This document shows positions 26,721 through 37,400 of a DNA stretch of 64,000 bases, one piece after another; within the stretch, counting starts at the first letter, position 1; each line of letters opens with the position of its first letter. The stretch covers positions 68,326-132,325 of the forward strand of contig CAYMAZ010000003.1 in assembly GCA_964388575.1 (NCBI GenBank). The letters run 5' to 3'. Position numbers and translations under genes: made by a program. This stretch comes from CAYMAZ01 sp964388575. Its GTDB lineage: Bacteria; Bacteroidota; Bacteroidia; Bacteroidales; DTU049. A model generated the notes under the pieces. It was not told the DNA's origin, searched no databases, and saw only the letters and a program-made list of their open reading frames with translations.

Positions 26721-26755
26721 AAAAAAAACTGCTTTTTTTCAAAAGCAGTTTTTTT
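26721..26755. terminator. Bidirectional terminator between gldN and polA
   Basis: A run of As, AACTGCTTTT, loop TTTC, AAAAGCAGTT, then a run of Ts. The symmetrical A/T flanks let it serve both converging genes; it lies 28 bases after gldN and 3 bases after the polA stop. Confidence 0.9.
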
Positions 26756-26758
26756 ATG

Positions 26759-29559
26759 TTAATGTGCATCCAGCCAATTGTCTGCATATTTCATTTCAAC
26801 TTCTACAGGAACAGTCAAGTCAAATGCAGAAATCATTTCTTCTCTGATCATTTGCATGACTTGTTCTGTTTCAGGTTTCCATACGTCAAACACCAGCTCA
26901 TCATGAACCTGGAGTAACATTCTTGATTTAAGCTTTAGTGATCTAAAACGCCTGTGAATGTTGACCATTGCAATTTTAATAATATCAGCTGCCGAGCCCT
27001 GAATAGGCGCATTGATAGCTGTTCTTTCAGCAAAGCCCCTCACAAATGCATTTGTGGAGTTCATATTGCTAATATATCTTTTTCTCTTTCTAATTGTTTC
27101 AACATATCCGTTTTTTCTTGCAAACTCTATGGTATTATTCATGAATTCCCTGATTCGTGGATATTTGATAAAATATTCTTTAATCAGTTCTTCCGATTCC
27201 TTTTTTGAGATCCCTAAACGTTCGGCAAGGCCGTAACCTGAAATTCCGTAAATTATTCCGAAATTCACTGTTTTTGCATTCCGTCTGTAGGCTGAACTCA
27301 CATCTTCCAGGGGAATATTATAAATTTTTGCAGCTGTTGCTGTGTGAATATCGTGACCCTGCCTGAAATCCTCAATCATTGAAGTTTCATTGCTTAAAGC
27401 TGCAATAATTCTAAGTTCAATCTGTGAATAATCAGCAGAAACAAGAACAAATTTTTCATTGCGAGGGATAAATGCTTTACGAATCTCCTGACCGAGATCA
27501 GTCCTTATGGGGATATTCTGAATATTCGGATTTGAAGAGGAAAGTCTGCCTGTTGCTGTGATTGTCTGATTGAATGCTGTATGAACCCTTCTGGTAGAAG
27601 CTTCAATATATTTTGGCAATGCATCAACATAAGTGGTTTTAAGTTTGGTCAGAGATCTGTGTTCGAGAATGAGTGGAATAACAGGATGTTTCTTTTCAAA
27701 TTTCAAAAGGATCTCTTCCCCAGTTGCATATTGTTTTGTTTTGGTTCTTGGTGGTTTTTCTGCAATGTTCATTTTTTCAAACAATACTTCACCCAATTGC
27801 TTAGGTGATGACAGGTTGAATCTCATTCCAGCCATTTCAAAGATTTGCTCTTCTACTCTTCCCAGTTGTTCAGTAAGTTTTTGTGAAAACCGCTCAAGCT
27901 CTTCAGTATGAATTGCAATGCCTTCATCTTCCATAAATGCCAGGACTTCAACAAGTGGCATTTCGATTTCAGAAAACAGTTCCNNNNNNNNNNCCCTGAT
28001 GCTTTCATTTCGGGTTCCATGATCTGATACAATCTGAAAGTCATATCTGCATCTTCGCAGGAGTAGTTTTTCATTTCTTCAATCGGAACTCTTCTAATCT
28101 GATCAGGATCAGGATTCTTAACCGGAAGAATATCTTCAAAGGAAATGGGTTTATATGAGAGTTTTATTTCACTTAAATAATCCAGATTATGTTTTCCTTC
28201 AGGATTCAGCAAATAACTTGCAATCATAGTATCAAAATACGGTGCCTTAACGAGAATTCCATATTTTTTTAACATTCTGTAGTCAAACTTCAGGTTATGT
28301 GCTATCTTTACAACAGACTCATTATCAAATACCTGGGTTAAGAAAGCCTGGACTTCTTTCATTGAAAAAAACTCTCCGTTTAGCGGAAGATAAAATGCTT
28401 CTGTTGCTTTCACGCAAAATGAAATACCAATAATTTCATTCTCAAACGGATTCAGCCCGGTAGTTTCTATATCAAAAGAGAATACGGGAGCTTCAAGCAA
28501 TTTTTTAATTAATTTGCTGAATTCTTCAGTATTCTTTATGGTTGAGTAGTTGACTTTTTTTTCATCAAATACGACGATTGAATTTGACTGTAAAAAAGCA
28601 GACGCACTGGAATCGTCAAAAAGAGAACCCTGCACACCATACTGTGTATTCACAACCTGAGATGTGTCTTTATAGAATGAATCAATGAATCGTTTCGAAT
28701 AACTCCTGAATTCCAGTTCCTTAAACAATTCCATCAGAGGGCCGGGCTCCGGGACTTTCCATTGAAGTTTATCAGGAATAAATTCAACAGGTACCTGTGT
28801 TTCAATGGTCGCCAGGTTTTTTGAAAATACAGCCTGGTCAGCAAATGATTTAACAAGGTCTCTGATGCGTGCATTTTCAATCTGATCAGATTGTTCTATC
28901 ATATTCTCAATGGAGCCAAACTGTGCTATCAGTTTTTTTGCTTTCACTTCACCAATTCCCGGAATGCCGGGAATGTTATCAGAGGCATCGCCCCATAATC
29001 CAAGAATGTCAATAAGTTGAACAGGTTCTTTAATTTCATATTTTCTGCAAACTTCTTCCCTACCGATAATTTCAGCCTTTTTCCCCTGTTTACCGGGTTT
29101 GTAGATCATGACATGATCTGTGACCAGTTGTCCGAAGTCTTTATCTGAAGTCATCATGTATACTTTCCAGCCCTGACTTTCTCCTTTTTTGGCAAGTGTT
29201 CCAATGAGGTCGTCTGCTTCAAACCCATCAGCTTTGAAAACATGAATATTGAGTTTTTCAAGAAGGAGAAAAATATAGGGCAGAGCTGTGGCAATTTCTT
29301 CAGGCATTGATTCACGCTGAGCTTTATAGGCTTCAAACTCCTCGTGTCTGAATGTGGGTGCTGCAGAATCAAAAGCGACAGCAATATAATCAGGCTTCTC
29401 GTTCAGAAGAATGTCAGTCATAATATTTGAAAATCCCAAAATAGCCGATGTGTTTAACCCTTTGCTGTTGACAATAGGGTTCTTGTTCAGAGCAAAATAT
29501 GCTCTGTAGATCATTGACATGGCATCAATCAGAAATAGTTTTGGTCTTGCCTGTTCCAT
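26759..29559 (-). CDS. polA: DNA polymerase I, interrupted by an assembly gap
   Basis: Replicative repair polymerase, about 933 residues. N-terminal 5'-nuclease domain (LFLIDAMSMIYRAYFAL; FEADDLIGTLA; DILGLWGDASDNIPGIPGIG), then a 3'-5' exonuclease domain with its catalytic motif intact (FSFDIETTGLNPFENE), then the polymerase domain (LVSADYSQIELRIIAALSNE; RRNAKTVNFGIIYGISGYGL; LLQVHDELVFDV). Ten Ns at 27984-27993 join CEDADMTFRL..KASG to ELFSEIEMPLVEVL. Across the Ns the frame is off by one base; only a gap of 8, 11 or similar length keeps it, and family alignment suggests about 2-4 missing residues. The gene is therefore most likely intact in the organism. Confidence 0.95.
27984..27993. other. 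Assembly gap (10 Ns)
   Basis: Ten unknown bases inside polA. The flanking frames are incompatible with exactly ten, so the length is nominal. Confidence 0.98.
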
Positions 29560-29644
29560 AGTAACGGGATGGTTTGGGTTTGCAATGTTCGGTAATGTTC
29601 GAATTGCCTATAAAAGTACAAAAATAATCGGGAACGAAAATGAA

Positions 29645-30283
29645 TTAATGTATCAGGAAGGGATTGTGGTGAATTTCATGTTTGATGGTTGTTGATGGCC
29701 CATGACCGGGATAAACAATGGTCTGAGGTGGTAGTACAAGCAGAAATTCATTGATGTGATAAAGCAGTGTATCCATATCTCCGGTTGGAAGATCAGTCCT
29801 CCCAATACTTTGCTGAAAAAGCACATCTCCTGAAAACAATACATGTTCCTTTTCAGAATAAAAACACAGACTCCCTGATGCATGTCCGGGAGTATGCATC
29901 ACATCGAATTTCACTCCCTGAATTCCTGTTGACTGACCATGTTCAAGATAATGATTGATTTTTGGAATATGTCTGATATTGAGACCAAAAAGGTCTGCAG
30001 AGTCGTGTACCTGTGCAATAAAAAATTCCGTCAGATGATGTGCATAAACATCAATTCCGTAATGATCACTCATAAAACCACATCCGAGAATGTGATCAAT
30101 ATGCCCGTGAGTCAGCAGTATCATTTTGGGATTTAAGCCAAGGGCGTTTATTTCACTGACAAAATAATTTTCTTCCTCCACGTTGCTGCAAGCTGGATCA
30201 ATGATTATTGTTTCATTCTGATCATTAGAAATCAAATATGTATTTACCTGAAAAGGATTTGCTGTGAGTATGTTGATTTTCAT
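29645..30283 (-). CDS. Metallo-beta-lactamase-fold hydrolase (glyoxalase II-like)
   Basis: A 212-residue cytoplasmic hydrolase. The zinc motif is LLTHGHIDHILG (HxHxDH), with further ligands in HTPGHASGS, FSGDVLFQQSIGRTD and VYPGHGPSTT. This architecture is shared by hydroxyacylglutathione hydrolases and the YcbL group; thioester hydrolysis is likely, but the substrate is unknown. The C-terminal glutathione-binding domain of full glyoxalase II is absent, as in YcbL-type proteins. It is upstream of polA in transcription order only by 85 bases, probably a separate gene. Confidence 0.9.
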   Translation of the reverse strand: MKINILTANPFQVNTYLISNDQNETIIIDPACSNVEEENYFVSEINALGLNPKMILLTHGHIDHILGCGFMSDHYGIDVYAHHLTEFFIAQVHDSADLFGLNIRHIPKINHYLEHGQSTGIQGVKFDVMHTPGHASGSLCFYSEKEHVLFSGDVLFQQSIGRTDLPTGDMDTLLYHINEFLLVLPPQTIVYPGHGPSTTIKHEIHHNPFLIH

Positions 30284-30327
30284 CCCGGATTTTGATTAAA
30301 GAAGTGCAAAGTTAAGGAAATTCAAGG

Positions 30328-30933
30328 TTATATTTTGTCAGTGCTGTCCTTGAGTATTTGAAACAACAGCTCTCTTGCTCTGAAAAGCTGAGCTTTGACT
30401 GTTCCCAATGGAAGATTGAGTTCTGAGGCAATTTCTTCATAGGAATGTTCCTGAAAATATCGTAATTCTATGAGTGTTTTATAATGCGGCTTGATCATAT
30501 CAACAATCTCACGAAGGAGTTTGTATTTTTGTTTGGTAATAACTCTTTCTTCAGGATCTGGGCCACTGAATTGAATATTCTGTGTAAAGTCAACATCGTC
30601 ATTCCAGTGCTTACTATCCAGAGTCAGTTGATTTTTACTTTTTTTTCTCAAAAAGTCAATACAGTTGTTTGAAGCAATTTTGAAAAGCCAGGTGCTGAAT
30701 GCAAATTCCGGAGTATAATTTTTAAGATTTCTGAAAGCCTTGCCAAAGGCCTCAATAGTCATATCCTCTGCATCTATCGGATCATTTGTCATCTTAAGCA
30801 TCATGAAATATAATGAATCACGGTAATTATTCATTAATTCTGCATATGCTTTCTCATTGTTAGAATTCAGTGCACTTTGAATCAATTCATAATCCCGTTT
30901 GCCCTTGTCCGTAAGATGTTCACCTACTTCCAT
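30328..30933 (-). CDS. RNA polymerase sigma factor, ECF type
   Basis: A 201-residue sigma-70 family protein with regions 2 and 4 only. Region 2 includes NDPIDAEDMTIEAFGKAFRN and FSTWLFKIASNNCIDFLRKK; region 4 is LIELRYFQEHSYEEIASELN with LPLGTVKAQLFRARELLF as recognition helix. No anti-sigma factor, FecR or SusC/D gene is adjacent, so it is not of the usual polysaccharide-utilisation kind. Its start overlaps the end of the GT2 gene by 10 bases, so the two are probably co-transcribed. The regulon is unknown. Confidence 0.93.
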   Translation of the reverse strand: MEVGEHLTDKGKRDYELIQSALNSNNEKAYAELMNNYRDSLYFMMLKMTNDPIDAEDMTIEAFGKAFRNLKNYTPEFAFSTWLFKIASNNCIDFLRKKSKNQLTLDSKHWNDDVDFTQNIQFSGPDPEERVITKQKYKLLREIVDMIKPHYKTLIELRYFQEHSYEEIASELNLPLGTVKAQLFRARELLFQILKDSTDKI

Positions 30934-32039
30934 TTTTTCTGTTTTGAAAAAAGATTTGACATATAAACCAAACCATAGATTAAAATTAAAAGAATTTCTA
31001 ATATAAAAGAAAATAAGTATAAATTTTTCTCAGTAAATTTCTTTGATATTTTCCTGTAAAGTATGATGTCAAGCAGTATCTTTAAAACTAATAACGATAA
31101 AATAATATAAAAATTATTTTGTTGCAGAAACGCACAAATGCCAGAAACATAAAAAAGGAACAAGAAGATTGGATATATTGACAGGAGAAGCTGATGTTTT
31201 CGTTTGTATCTGACTCCAGTCGTAAGGTGCCTCCTTTTCTGCTTCCACCATGCTGACCAAGACGAATGTGATTCAGAAACAGTAAATGCATCAGGATGTA
31301 TAACACAGGCAGTATTTAATTTATTAGCAGCTGAATTGACAAACAGATCGTCATCTCCCGAAATGACATTGTAATGGCGAGAAAAACCTTTCTGAGCATT
31401 GAATATTTGCTTTGTATATGCAAGATTTCTTCCAACACCCATATACGGCATTCCGGTCAATGCAAAAGAAAAATACTGCATTGCAGTATGAAGTGTTTCA
31501 AACCTGATTAGTGTGTTTAAAAAGCCTTTTTTCCAGGCATATTTTCCGTAACCAAGGACGATACTTTTGTCATCAATAAAGCCAGATACCATTAGGCGCA
31601 GCCACATTGCCGAAGCTGGTCTACAATCTGCATCAGTCAGCAAAAGATGATTGTGAGATGCTGACTTTATTCCAAGTGAAAGAGGGAACTTTTTGCCCGA
31701 AAAAAAATTCACATTTTCAGTTAATGTAACCACCTTCAGATTTGAATATTGTCGTTGTAGAGATTTTAGAAAAAAACTGCTTTCATCATTTGAATTATCA
31801 TCAACAACAACAACTTCAAAATTATCATAATCCTGATTTAATATCAGTGGAAGGTTTTGATTCAGGTTTCTTTCCTCATTTTTAGCACAAATAATGACTG
31901 AAACAGGAATATTCAGATAATATCTGGGCTGTAATGCTTTTTTCTGAGCATAAGCCAGTTTCATCCTGAAAAAAATCTGAAATAATACAAGAATGATAAA
32001 ATATAGTAAGAAAAGGATGAAAAAAGGTGTTCCCGGCAT
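30924..32039 (-). CDS. Glycosyltransferase family 2, membrane-anchored
   Basis: A 371-residue GT-A glycosyltransferase with an N-terminal membrane helix (FFILFLLYFIILVLFQIFF) and two or three C-terminal helices. The catalytic domain shows SVIICAKNEERNLNQNLP, VVVVDDNSNDESSFF, the donor and metal motif LLLTDADCRPAS and the acceptor-side GDDDLFVN with QKRRHLTTG, a QxxRW-like block. Such proteins add sugars to lipid or surface polymers at the inner membrane. The substrate is unknown. It precedes and overlaps the sigma-factor gene. Confidence 0.9.
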   Translation of the reverse strand: MPGTPFFILFLLYFIILVLFQIFFRMKLAYAQKKALQPRYYLNIPVSVIICAKNEERNLNQNLPLILNQDYDNFEVVVVDDNSNDESSFFLKSLQRQYSNLKVVTLTENVNFFSGKKFPLSLGIKSASHNHLLLTDADCRPASAMWLRLMVSGFIDDKSIVLGYGKYAWKKGFLNTLIRFETLHTAMQYFSFALTGMPYMGVGRNLAYTKQIFNAQKGFSRHYNVISGDDDLFVNSAANKLNTACVIHPDAFTVSESHSSWSAWWKQKRRHLTTGVRYKRKHQLLLSIYPIFLFLFYVSGICAFLQQNNFYIILSLLVLKILLDIILYRKISKKFTEKNLYLFSFILEILLILIYGLVYMSNLFSKQKKWK

Positions 32040-32097
32040 GACCTGAAAAAAATAAGCGCAAAAGTAAGAAAGTTTTTCTTAGAAATCTGTCAAAGAA

Positions 32098-32610
32098 CTA
32101 TTCATTTGAAATTTCGATGTCATGGTTCTTCAGATATGCTTCCTGAATTTCAGAAAAGTCCTGATCTATCTTAATTTGCTTTATATCAATAGTTTCGTAA
32201 AGTGAGTCCAGTATCCTGAGATCGGCAGATTCAAACAGATACGCCGGTTTGATAACTATGTGAAGTATTTCCTGATATTCCTGATAAACAAGGTTTTGAT
32301 ATTCTGATAAAAAAACCTGTATTGCCTGTATCAGGGAACTGTCATTACTGGCAGGGGGAATGGTGTCGTATTTCTGAATAGTTGTCTTCAAAAATATCGT
32401 CAGTGAATCATACGTCTTTATGTATTCATCCTTTCCTGCTCCGGTTTCAAAAAGAGTGAACAGGTTATCGTTAAGCTGATAAAACTCAATCTGGTCATTA
32501 AAAACCATGTTGTTCTGGGAGACAATATCGTCTTTTGTATTGCAGGATTGCATCAAGAAAACCAGAAACAAAAGCCCGGTTATTAAAAGAATGTTTTTCA
32601 TATCAATCAA
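32098..32610 (-). CDS. Putative lipoprotein, paralogue of the next gene upstream
   Basis: A 170-residue lipoprotein with lipobox LMQSC, Cys at about 23. The mature part is helical, with VFNDQIEFYQLNDNLFTLFE near its start, matching QFNDNLVMMQDTFYNQLDEI in the preceding gene, so the two look like tandem paralogues. I recall families of small Bacteroidota surface lipoproteins of this kind, but no function. It overlaps the upstream gene by 8 bases. Confidence 0.72.
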   Translation of the reverse strand: MIDMKNILLITGLLFLVFLMQSCNTKDDIVSQNNMVFNDQIEFYQLNDNLFTLFETGAGKDEYIKTYDSLTIFLKTTIQKYDTIPPASNDSSLIQAIQVFLSEYQNLVYQEYQEILHIVIKPAYLFESADLRILDSLYETIDIKQIKIDQDFSEIQEAYLKNHDIEISNE

Positions 32611-33112
32611 TGTCTCTTAATGTAATATTATATTTTTTCGCAAAAACTTCCTGCTGAATCAGGAATTGTTCAATTGCAACTGAGTCTTTGATAACGATGA
32701 CATTCATGAGTGAATCCCAAGCATTTTGGTCATCGATGGTAATTTCTTCAGGATCAGCCTGAAGCAAACTCACAATAGTACTGAATTCATTTTCAAGCAT
32801 TAGAAGCTGTGTTCTGAAATATTCAATTGAAGCATTTCTGATTTCATCTTCGTCATCAAAGGAAGGCATGAGTTCAATGCGTTGTAACACACGTTCTGTG
32901 TATTTCAGAAGTTCTTCATATTTGTCAGCAACCTGTTCAGGAGGAGCTTCTCCGTTTATAAGCTGTACTATTTCATCAAGTTGATTGTAAAAAGTATCCT
33001 GCATCATCACGAGATTGTCATTAAATTGCACTGCATCTTCCGGACGAGGACCGGGATGACAGGACATCATTAAAAGAAGAAGTGTAAGGGAGAAAAAAAC
33101 CGAACAATGCAT
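32603..33112 (-). CDS. Putative lipoprotein, first of a tandem pair
   Basis: A 169-residue lipoprotein with lipobox LLMMSC. The acidic, helical mature part has QFNDNLVMMQDTFYNQLDEI, then a Glu/Asp-rich helix and KDSVAIEQFLIQQEVFAKKY. It is 8 bases overlapped with its paralogue downstream, which suggests translational coupling and a shared job. The divergent U32 gene starts 139 bases away. Confidence 0.72.
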   Translation of the reverse strand: MHCSVFFSLTLLLLMMSCHPGPRPEDAVQFNDNLVMMQDTFYNQLDEIVQLINGEAPPEQVADKYEELLKYTERVLQRIELMPSFDDEDEIRNASIEYFRTQLLMLENEFSTIVSLLQADPEEITIDDQNAWDSLMNVIVIKDSVAIEQFLIQQEVFAKKYNITLRDID

Positions 33113-33228
33113 TCAGATATCCTTTTATTTCTTTTCAAAATTAGACAAAAAATTGATAAGACTGCAAAATGTTTCCTGCCATTTATGCCCATCAGGCGTA
33201 TTGCGATGTGTGCCCTGAAAGTTCTTTG

Positions 33229-33236
33229 TATCTTTG
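33229..33236 (+). promoter_or_regulatory. Putative -7 box of the U32 gene
   Basis: TATCTTTG, fitting TAnnTTTG. It covers a possible TTG start at 33234 and so favours the TTG at 33252. Confidence 0.5.
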
Positions 33237-33251
33237 CAAAAAAATAAAATT

Positions 33252-34496
33252 TTGAAAAAAACTGTTGAAATACTGGCACCAGCAGGCACATGGGATACAC
33301 TTCATGCTGCAATTCAGGGAGGCGCTGATTCAGTGTATTTCGGAATCGGGCATCTGAACATGCGCAGCCGTTCAAGTCTGAATTTTCAGTTGCATGATCT
33401 TGAAAAAATTGTTCGTGTATGCAGCGAAGCAGGTGTGAAATCTTACGTAACTGTCAACACAATTGTTTACAATGAAGAAATCGAACAGATGCATCATCTG
33501 ATCTCTCAACTGGCCGGCTCGGGAATTGATGCCGTGATTGCTTCTGATCTTGCTGTGATTGCTGCATGCCGTCAGAACAATATCCCAGTACATGCCTCAA
33601 CCCAGCTCAACATCTCAAATATTGAAGCTGTGAAATTTTATTCTCAGTTTTGTGATGTGATGGTTCTTGCCCGTGAATTGAACATGAAACAGGTTGCAGA
33701 GATTACACAAGCCATCCGGGAACAACATATTTGCGGTCCGTCCGGGAAACCTGTAAGGATTGAAATTTTTGCCCATGGGGCACTTTGCATGGCCATTTCA
33801 GGAAAATGTTATTTAAGTCTTGACAATTTCAATATGTCAGCAAACAGGGGCGAATGCATTCAGCTGTGCAGGAGAGGGTACAGGGTTGAAGACCTGGACA
33901 GGCAGGTTGAATTGAACATTGACAATGAATACATCATGTCTCCCAAAGACTTAAAGACCATTGATTTTCTGGATGTTATTCTAAAAGCCGGAGTCAGTGT
34001 GCTGAAAATTGAAGGGCGTGCAAGGTCAGCAGAATATGTTAAAACTGTCACACGGGTATACAAAAGTGCTGTTAGAAGTATCGAAGAAGGCACTTATTCA
34101 GAAGAAAAGATCCGTGACTGGAACGAACAACTGAAGCGGGTTTTCAATCGCGGATTCTGGGAAGGATACTACCTGGGAAGAAAAATGGGAGAATGGGCTG
34201 AATTTGGCGGTTCACATGCAACAAAGACGAAAGAATATGTCGGGAAAGTAACAAATTATTTCTCAAAACTGAATGTCATGGAAGTCACGCTTGAGACCGG
34301 GCAAATACAGGTTGGTGATGAAATACTGATCATCGGAAACACCACAGGTGTTGTCGAAATAGCAATTCCGGAAATCAGGGTCGATCTGCAGACTGTGGAT
34401 GCAGCATTGAAGGGTGAAGTGTGTTCCATTCCGGTTCAGGAACTGATTCGCAGAAATGATAAGGTGTACCGGCTTGTAACAAGCTCTGTTATTTGA
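33252..34496 (+). CDS. U32 peptidase-family protein (TrhP/YegQ type)
   Basis: A 414-residue protein of the U32 family. The family signature is EIFAHGALCMAISGKCYLS, with Cys also in NRGECIQLCRRGY. E. coli relatives (TrhP) act in prephenate-dependent 5-hydroxylation of uridine 34 in tRNA rather than in proteolysis, the likely role here. The N-terminus (VEILAPAGTWDTLHAAI, GADSVYFGIG) is typical. I start it at TTG 33252 (MKKTVEILAP), because the upstream TTG at 33234 lies inside the promoter-like box. The 3' end overlaps the converging 1616-residue gene by 8 bases. Confidence 0.9.
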   Translation: MKKTVEILAPAGTWDTLHAAIQGGADSVYFGIGHLNMRSRSSLNFQLHDLEKIVRVCSEAGVKSYVTVNTIVYNEEIEQMHHLISQLAGSGIDAVIASDLAVIAACRQNNIPVHASTQLNISNIEAVKFYSQFCDVMVLARELNMKQVAEITQAIREQHICGPSGKPVRIEIFAHGALCMAISGKCYLSLDNFNMSANRGECIQLCRRGYRVEDLDRQVELNIDNEYIMSPKDLKTIDFLDVILKAGVSVLKIEGRARSAEYVKTVTRVYKSAVRSIEEGTYSEEKIRDWNEQLKRVFNRGFWEGYYLGRKMGEWAEFGGSHATKTKEYVGKVTNYFSKLNVMEVTLETGQIQVGDEILIIGNTTGVVEIAIPEIRVDLQTVDAALKGEVCSIPVQELIRRNDKVYRLVTSSVI

Positions 34497-37400
34497 AAAA
34501 TTTGTGGGTGACACTGTTCACACCGTCTGTTGCCCTGACCACATACACACCCCTGTGACCCTGAGCGTCAAGTCTGACTCTGAAGGCATCATCAGTGACA
34601 GATAATGAAGCCGAATGAATCAACTCCCCTGTCAAGCGATATAACTCAATGAGCACAAACTCTCCCTGAATATTGATCAAATCAAAGCTGAAAGTATGTT
34701 CATCTGTCACAGGAAAAACAATCATCAGGCTGCCATTTTCAGTTATATTTTCAACAACTCTTGCTGCAACATACTCCCATTTTCCGTCAAAATCAACCTG
34801 CCTGAGTCTGTAGTAGAGAATTCCTCCTGGGGCACTGAAATCAGTAAAATGGTAATTATTTTCTGTATTTGTGCTCCCGTTTCCCGGAATAAAACCAAGC
34901 GTGCTGAAATCTTTATTGGAGTTGACCGAACGTTCAATTTCAAAATGGCTGTTGTTGACCTCCGACGCAGTGGTCCAGTCTAGCAGAACATCTTCATTTT
35001 GCAGAACAGCATTGAAAGAGATGAGCTCTACTGGCAAGGTTCCCAAATTACTTTTAGCAATTGCAAAATCTGAGAAACTGGTCAGGTTACTTCTTGTGGC
35101 TCTGACCCAGTCCGGCCCTTTTAATTGCGTATTGTTATTGTGAATTCCCTCTGATGTCCAGTCATTTGATGAGTTTATTCTTTTCAGGACAGTATGTGAA
35201 GAGTCAGTGGGTCCGGGATTTGTATGACCTCTTGATATCAAAGTAATATTGTAATTGTAAGTTCCACCTGAAGGGGTTAAAGTCCAGTAACCATAATCCA
35301 GCAATTCCTCAATCAAAGTGTTATTCACAATGATGTTCAATGGTGTAATGTCAACAGGTGAAATTGGTGTCGTAAATTGTGCATCAATATAATCAAGACC
35401 CGAAGATGAATTGAGAGAGACACTCGCAAGTTCATAATAATTTGTTGAGCCTACAGGAAAATCATAAGTACCGGTAGAAGAAACATATCTTTTTAAATTT
35501 CCGGCAATATGGCTGCCCGGGTTGTGATTTTCAATCGCTGACGACAGAATGTTTTGCACGATGACACTGTTTGAATTTGTAACAATTTTTCCCTTCGTAA
35601 GTGTTAGTGTTCCTGAAGTTGCAATTGTTTGATTTAACGTTAAAGATTCTGACGATACATTTTTGTTGATTTCAAGATTTATAAACCCAACGGGGTTGAT
35701 TGCATTCAGAATACTGTTTGGTCCTAAAAATTTAACTATACCATAAACTGCTGTAAAAGTGCCCTGTTGCATGAAGTCACCATAAATTTCAAGGCTACTA
35801 CTGGGATGATTCATTGTTAAAGTCTTACTGCTTTCGATTGTAAGGTTCTTGCAGCTGGCCGTTGAATATGGAATTGGAACCATGGGAGGCTCACCTATGA
35901 CCGGTTCATTTGGAAAATCAATCGACGAAGAAATAACAACATTAATATTCTGGTCGGGAACTTTCAAATTTTCCCAGTTGGCACAATCAAACCAGTCAGC
36001 ATTTTTTGCTCCAGTCCATTTGCCTTCTGTAAATCCTCCTGATAGAATATCAAATACAATGCAAGAACCCGAATAATCTGTTGTTGATCCAGAATTATAG
36101 CTTGAATTATCAGTATAATCTGTCCAGTTCGATGGAGTATTAATCCTGCCAATCCAGTTGATTTGTGTTGCAGAAGTTAAAGGACCTGTATATTTTGTTT
36201 TCCCATAACTTGTATTTATTATTTCAGTATTGAAGCACTCAGAACCGGGGGGAAGTGTTGATCCTTCAGTGGAATTATATTCCGGAGCCGGTTTCCATCC
36301 TGTTCCTGTCCATCCCCACACAATGCTCCCTGTATACGAAGCATTATGATCCCCTGAAGGATTGACCCATGATCCGTTCTGAAATATCCAAACCTGATCA
36401 TTTTTATTCAGATCAAAACTATTATTCCCATTTAAGGAAGACACTATCCAGTCCACTGTTTGATCAATACCACATACAATAATTGAGAAATTTGCTGTTT
36501 GATAACCGGAGCCCCTCAGACATATTGGAGTCCCTTTCGGAATATCTGAAGAGCCATTAAAAATAATTCTGATTGTCCCTTCTGTATCACCCCAAATATA
36601 TGGAAAGCTTCTTTCATAGCCATTATCAGTAAACTCAATTGCTGTTCCGGGCTTGATATCTTTAAAAGAAATAAAACAAATTTCATCATCGCTTCCGGAT
36701 GCAGCATACTGGGTATTTACAGCAATAATTGCAATATCTCCACCTTCAAGAACTGTAACATTGGCAGGAACAGCAGAAACTTCAACTCCACTGCTCCATG
36801 AAGTTCCCTTTCTGACAAAAATTTCAAAATAATATGTTACTCCATTGGTAAGCCCCGTAACATTTACAAAACTGGAACCCGGGCCTCCCTTGTATACAAT
36901 AGAATTTACTCCTGAGTAATTTGGATTTGCAGAATAGGCAGAACCATCTCCTGTGGGCATAAAACTAATTCCTGAAGTCGTATTCGCCACAACCATGACT
37001 TCGTCAAAACATGGTGAATCCGGATTAACCCAGCTCACAAATGCACCATTGTTTGCTCCCGAAGCATTTGCATTTGTTACATTATTAAACTGAATGGTTC
37101 TTGTCAAACTTGTACTGTTTGAAAATTTTGTTTCAGTTCCCACTGTTTTGTAAGAATACACCCTGAAGGTATACGTAACTCCCAAAGTTAGTCCTGTGAT
37201 TGTTGCCGAATTATTATTTCCTAAATATAATACTCTGGAATAAGGGGTAGTTGTCCCAAACTCATCAGCTAGAGAATAATTTAAATTGAAGTTGGAGGTT
37301 GCAGGATCGATTGAATTGACAGAATGTTCACCTGAAATCTCTCTGGCAACAAGCAAATATCCGTCAAGAACTCCTGAGGCAGGTGCCGACCAGCTCAAAT

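Noticed and set aside
26759..29559. polA as a frameshifted pseudogene
   Set aside because: The frame change falls exactly on ten Ns and all catalytic motifs are intact on both sides.
33234..33251. TTG at 33234 as the U32 start
   Set aside because: It overlaps the promoter-like TATCTTTG; TTG 33252 begins at the usual family N-terminus.
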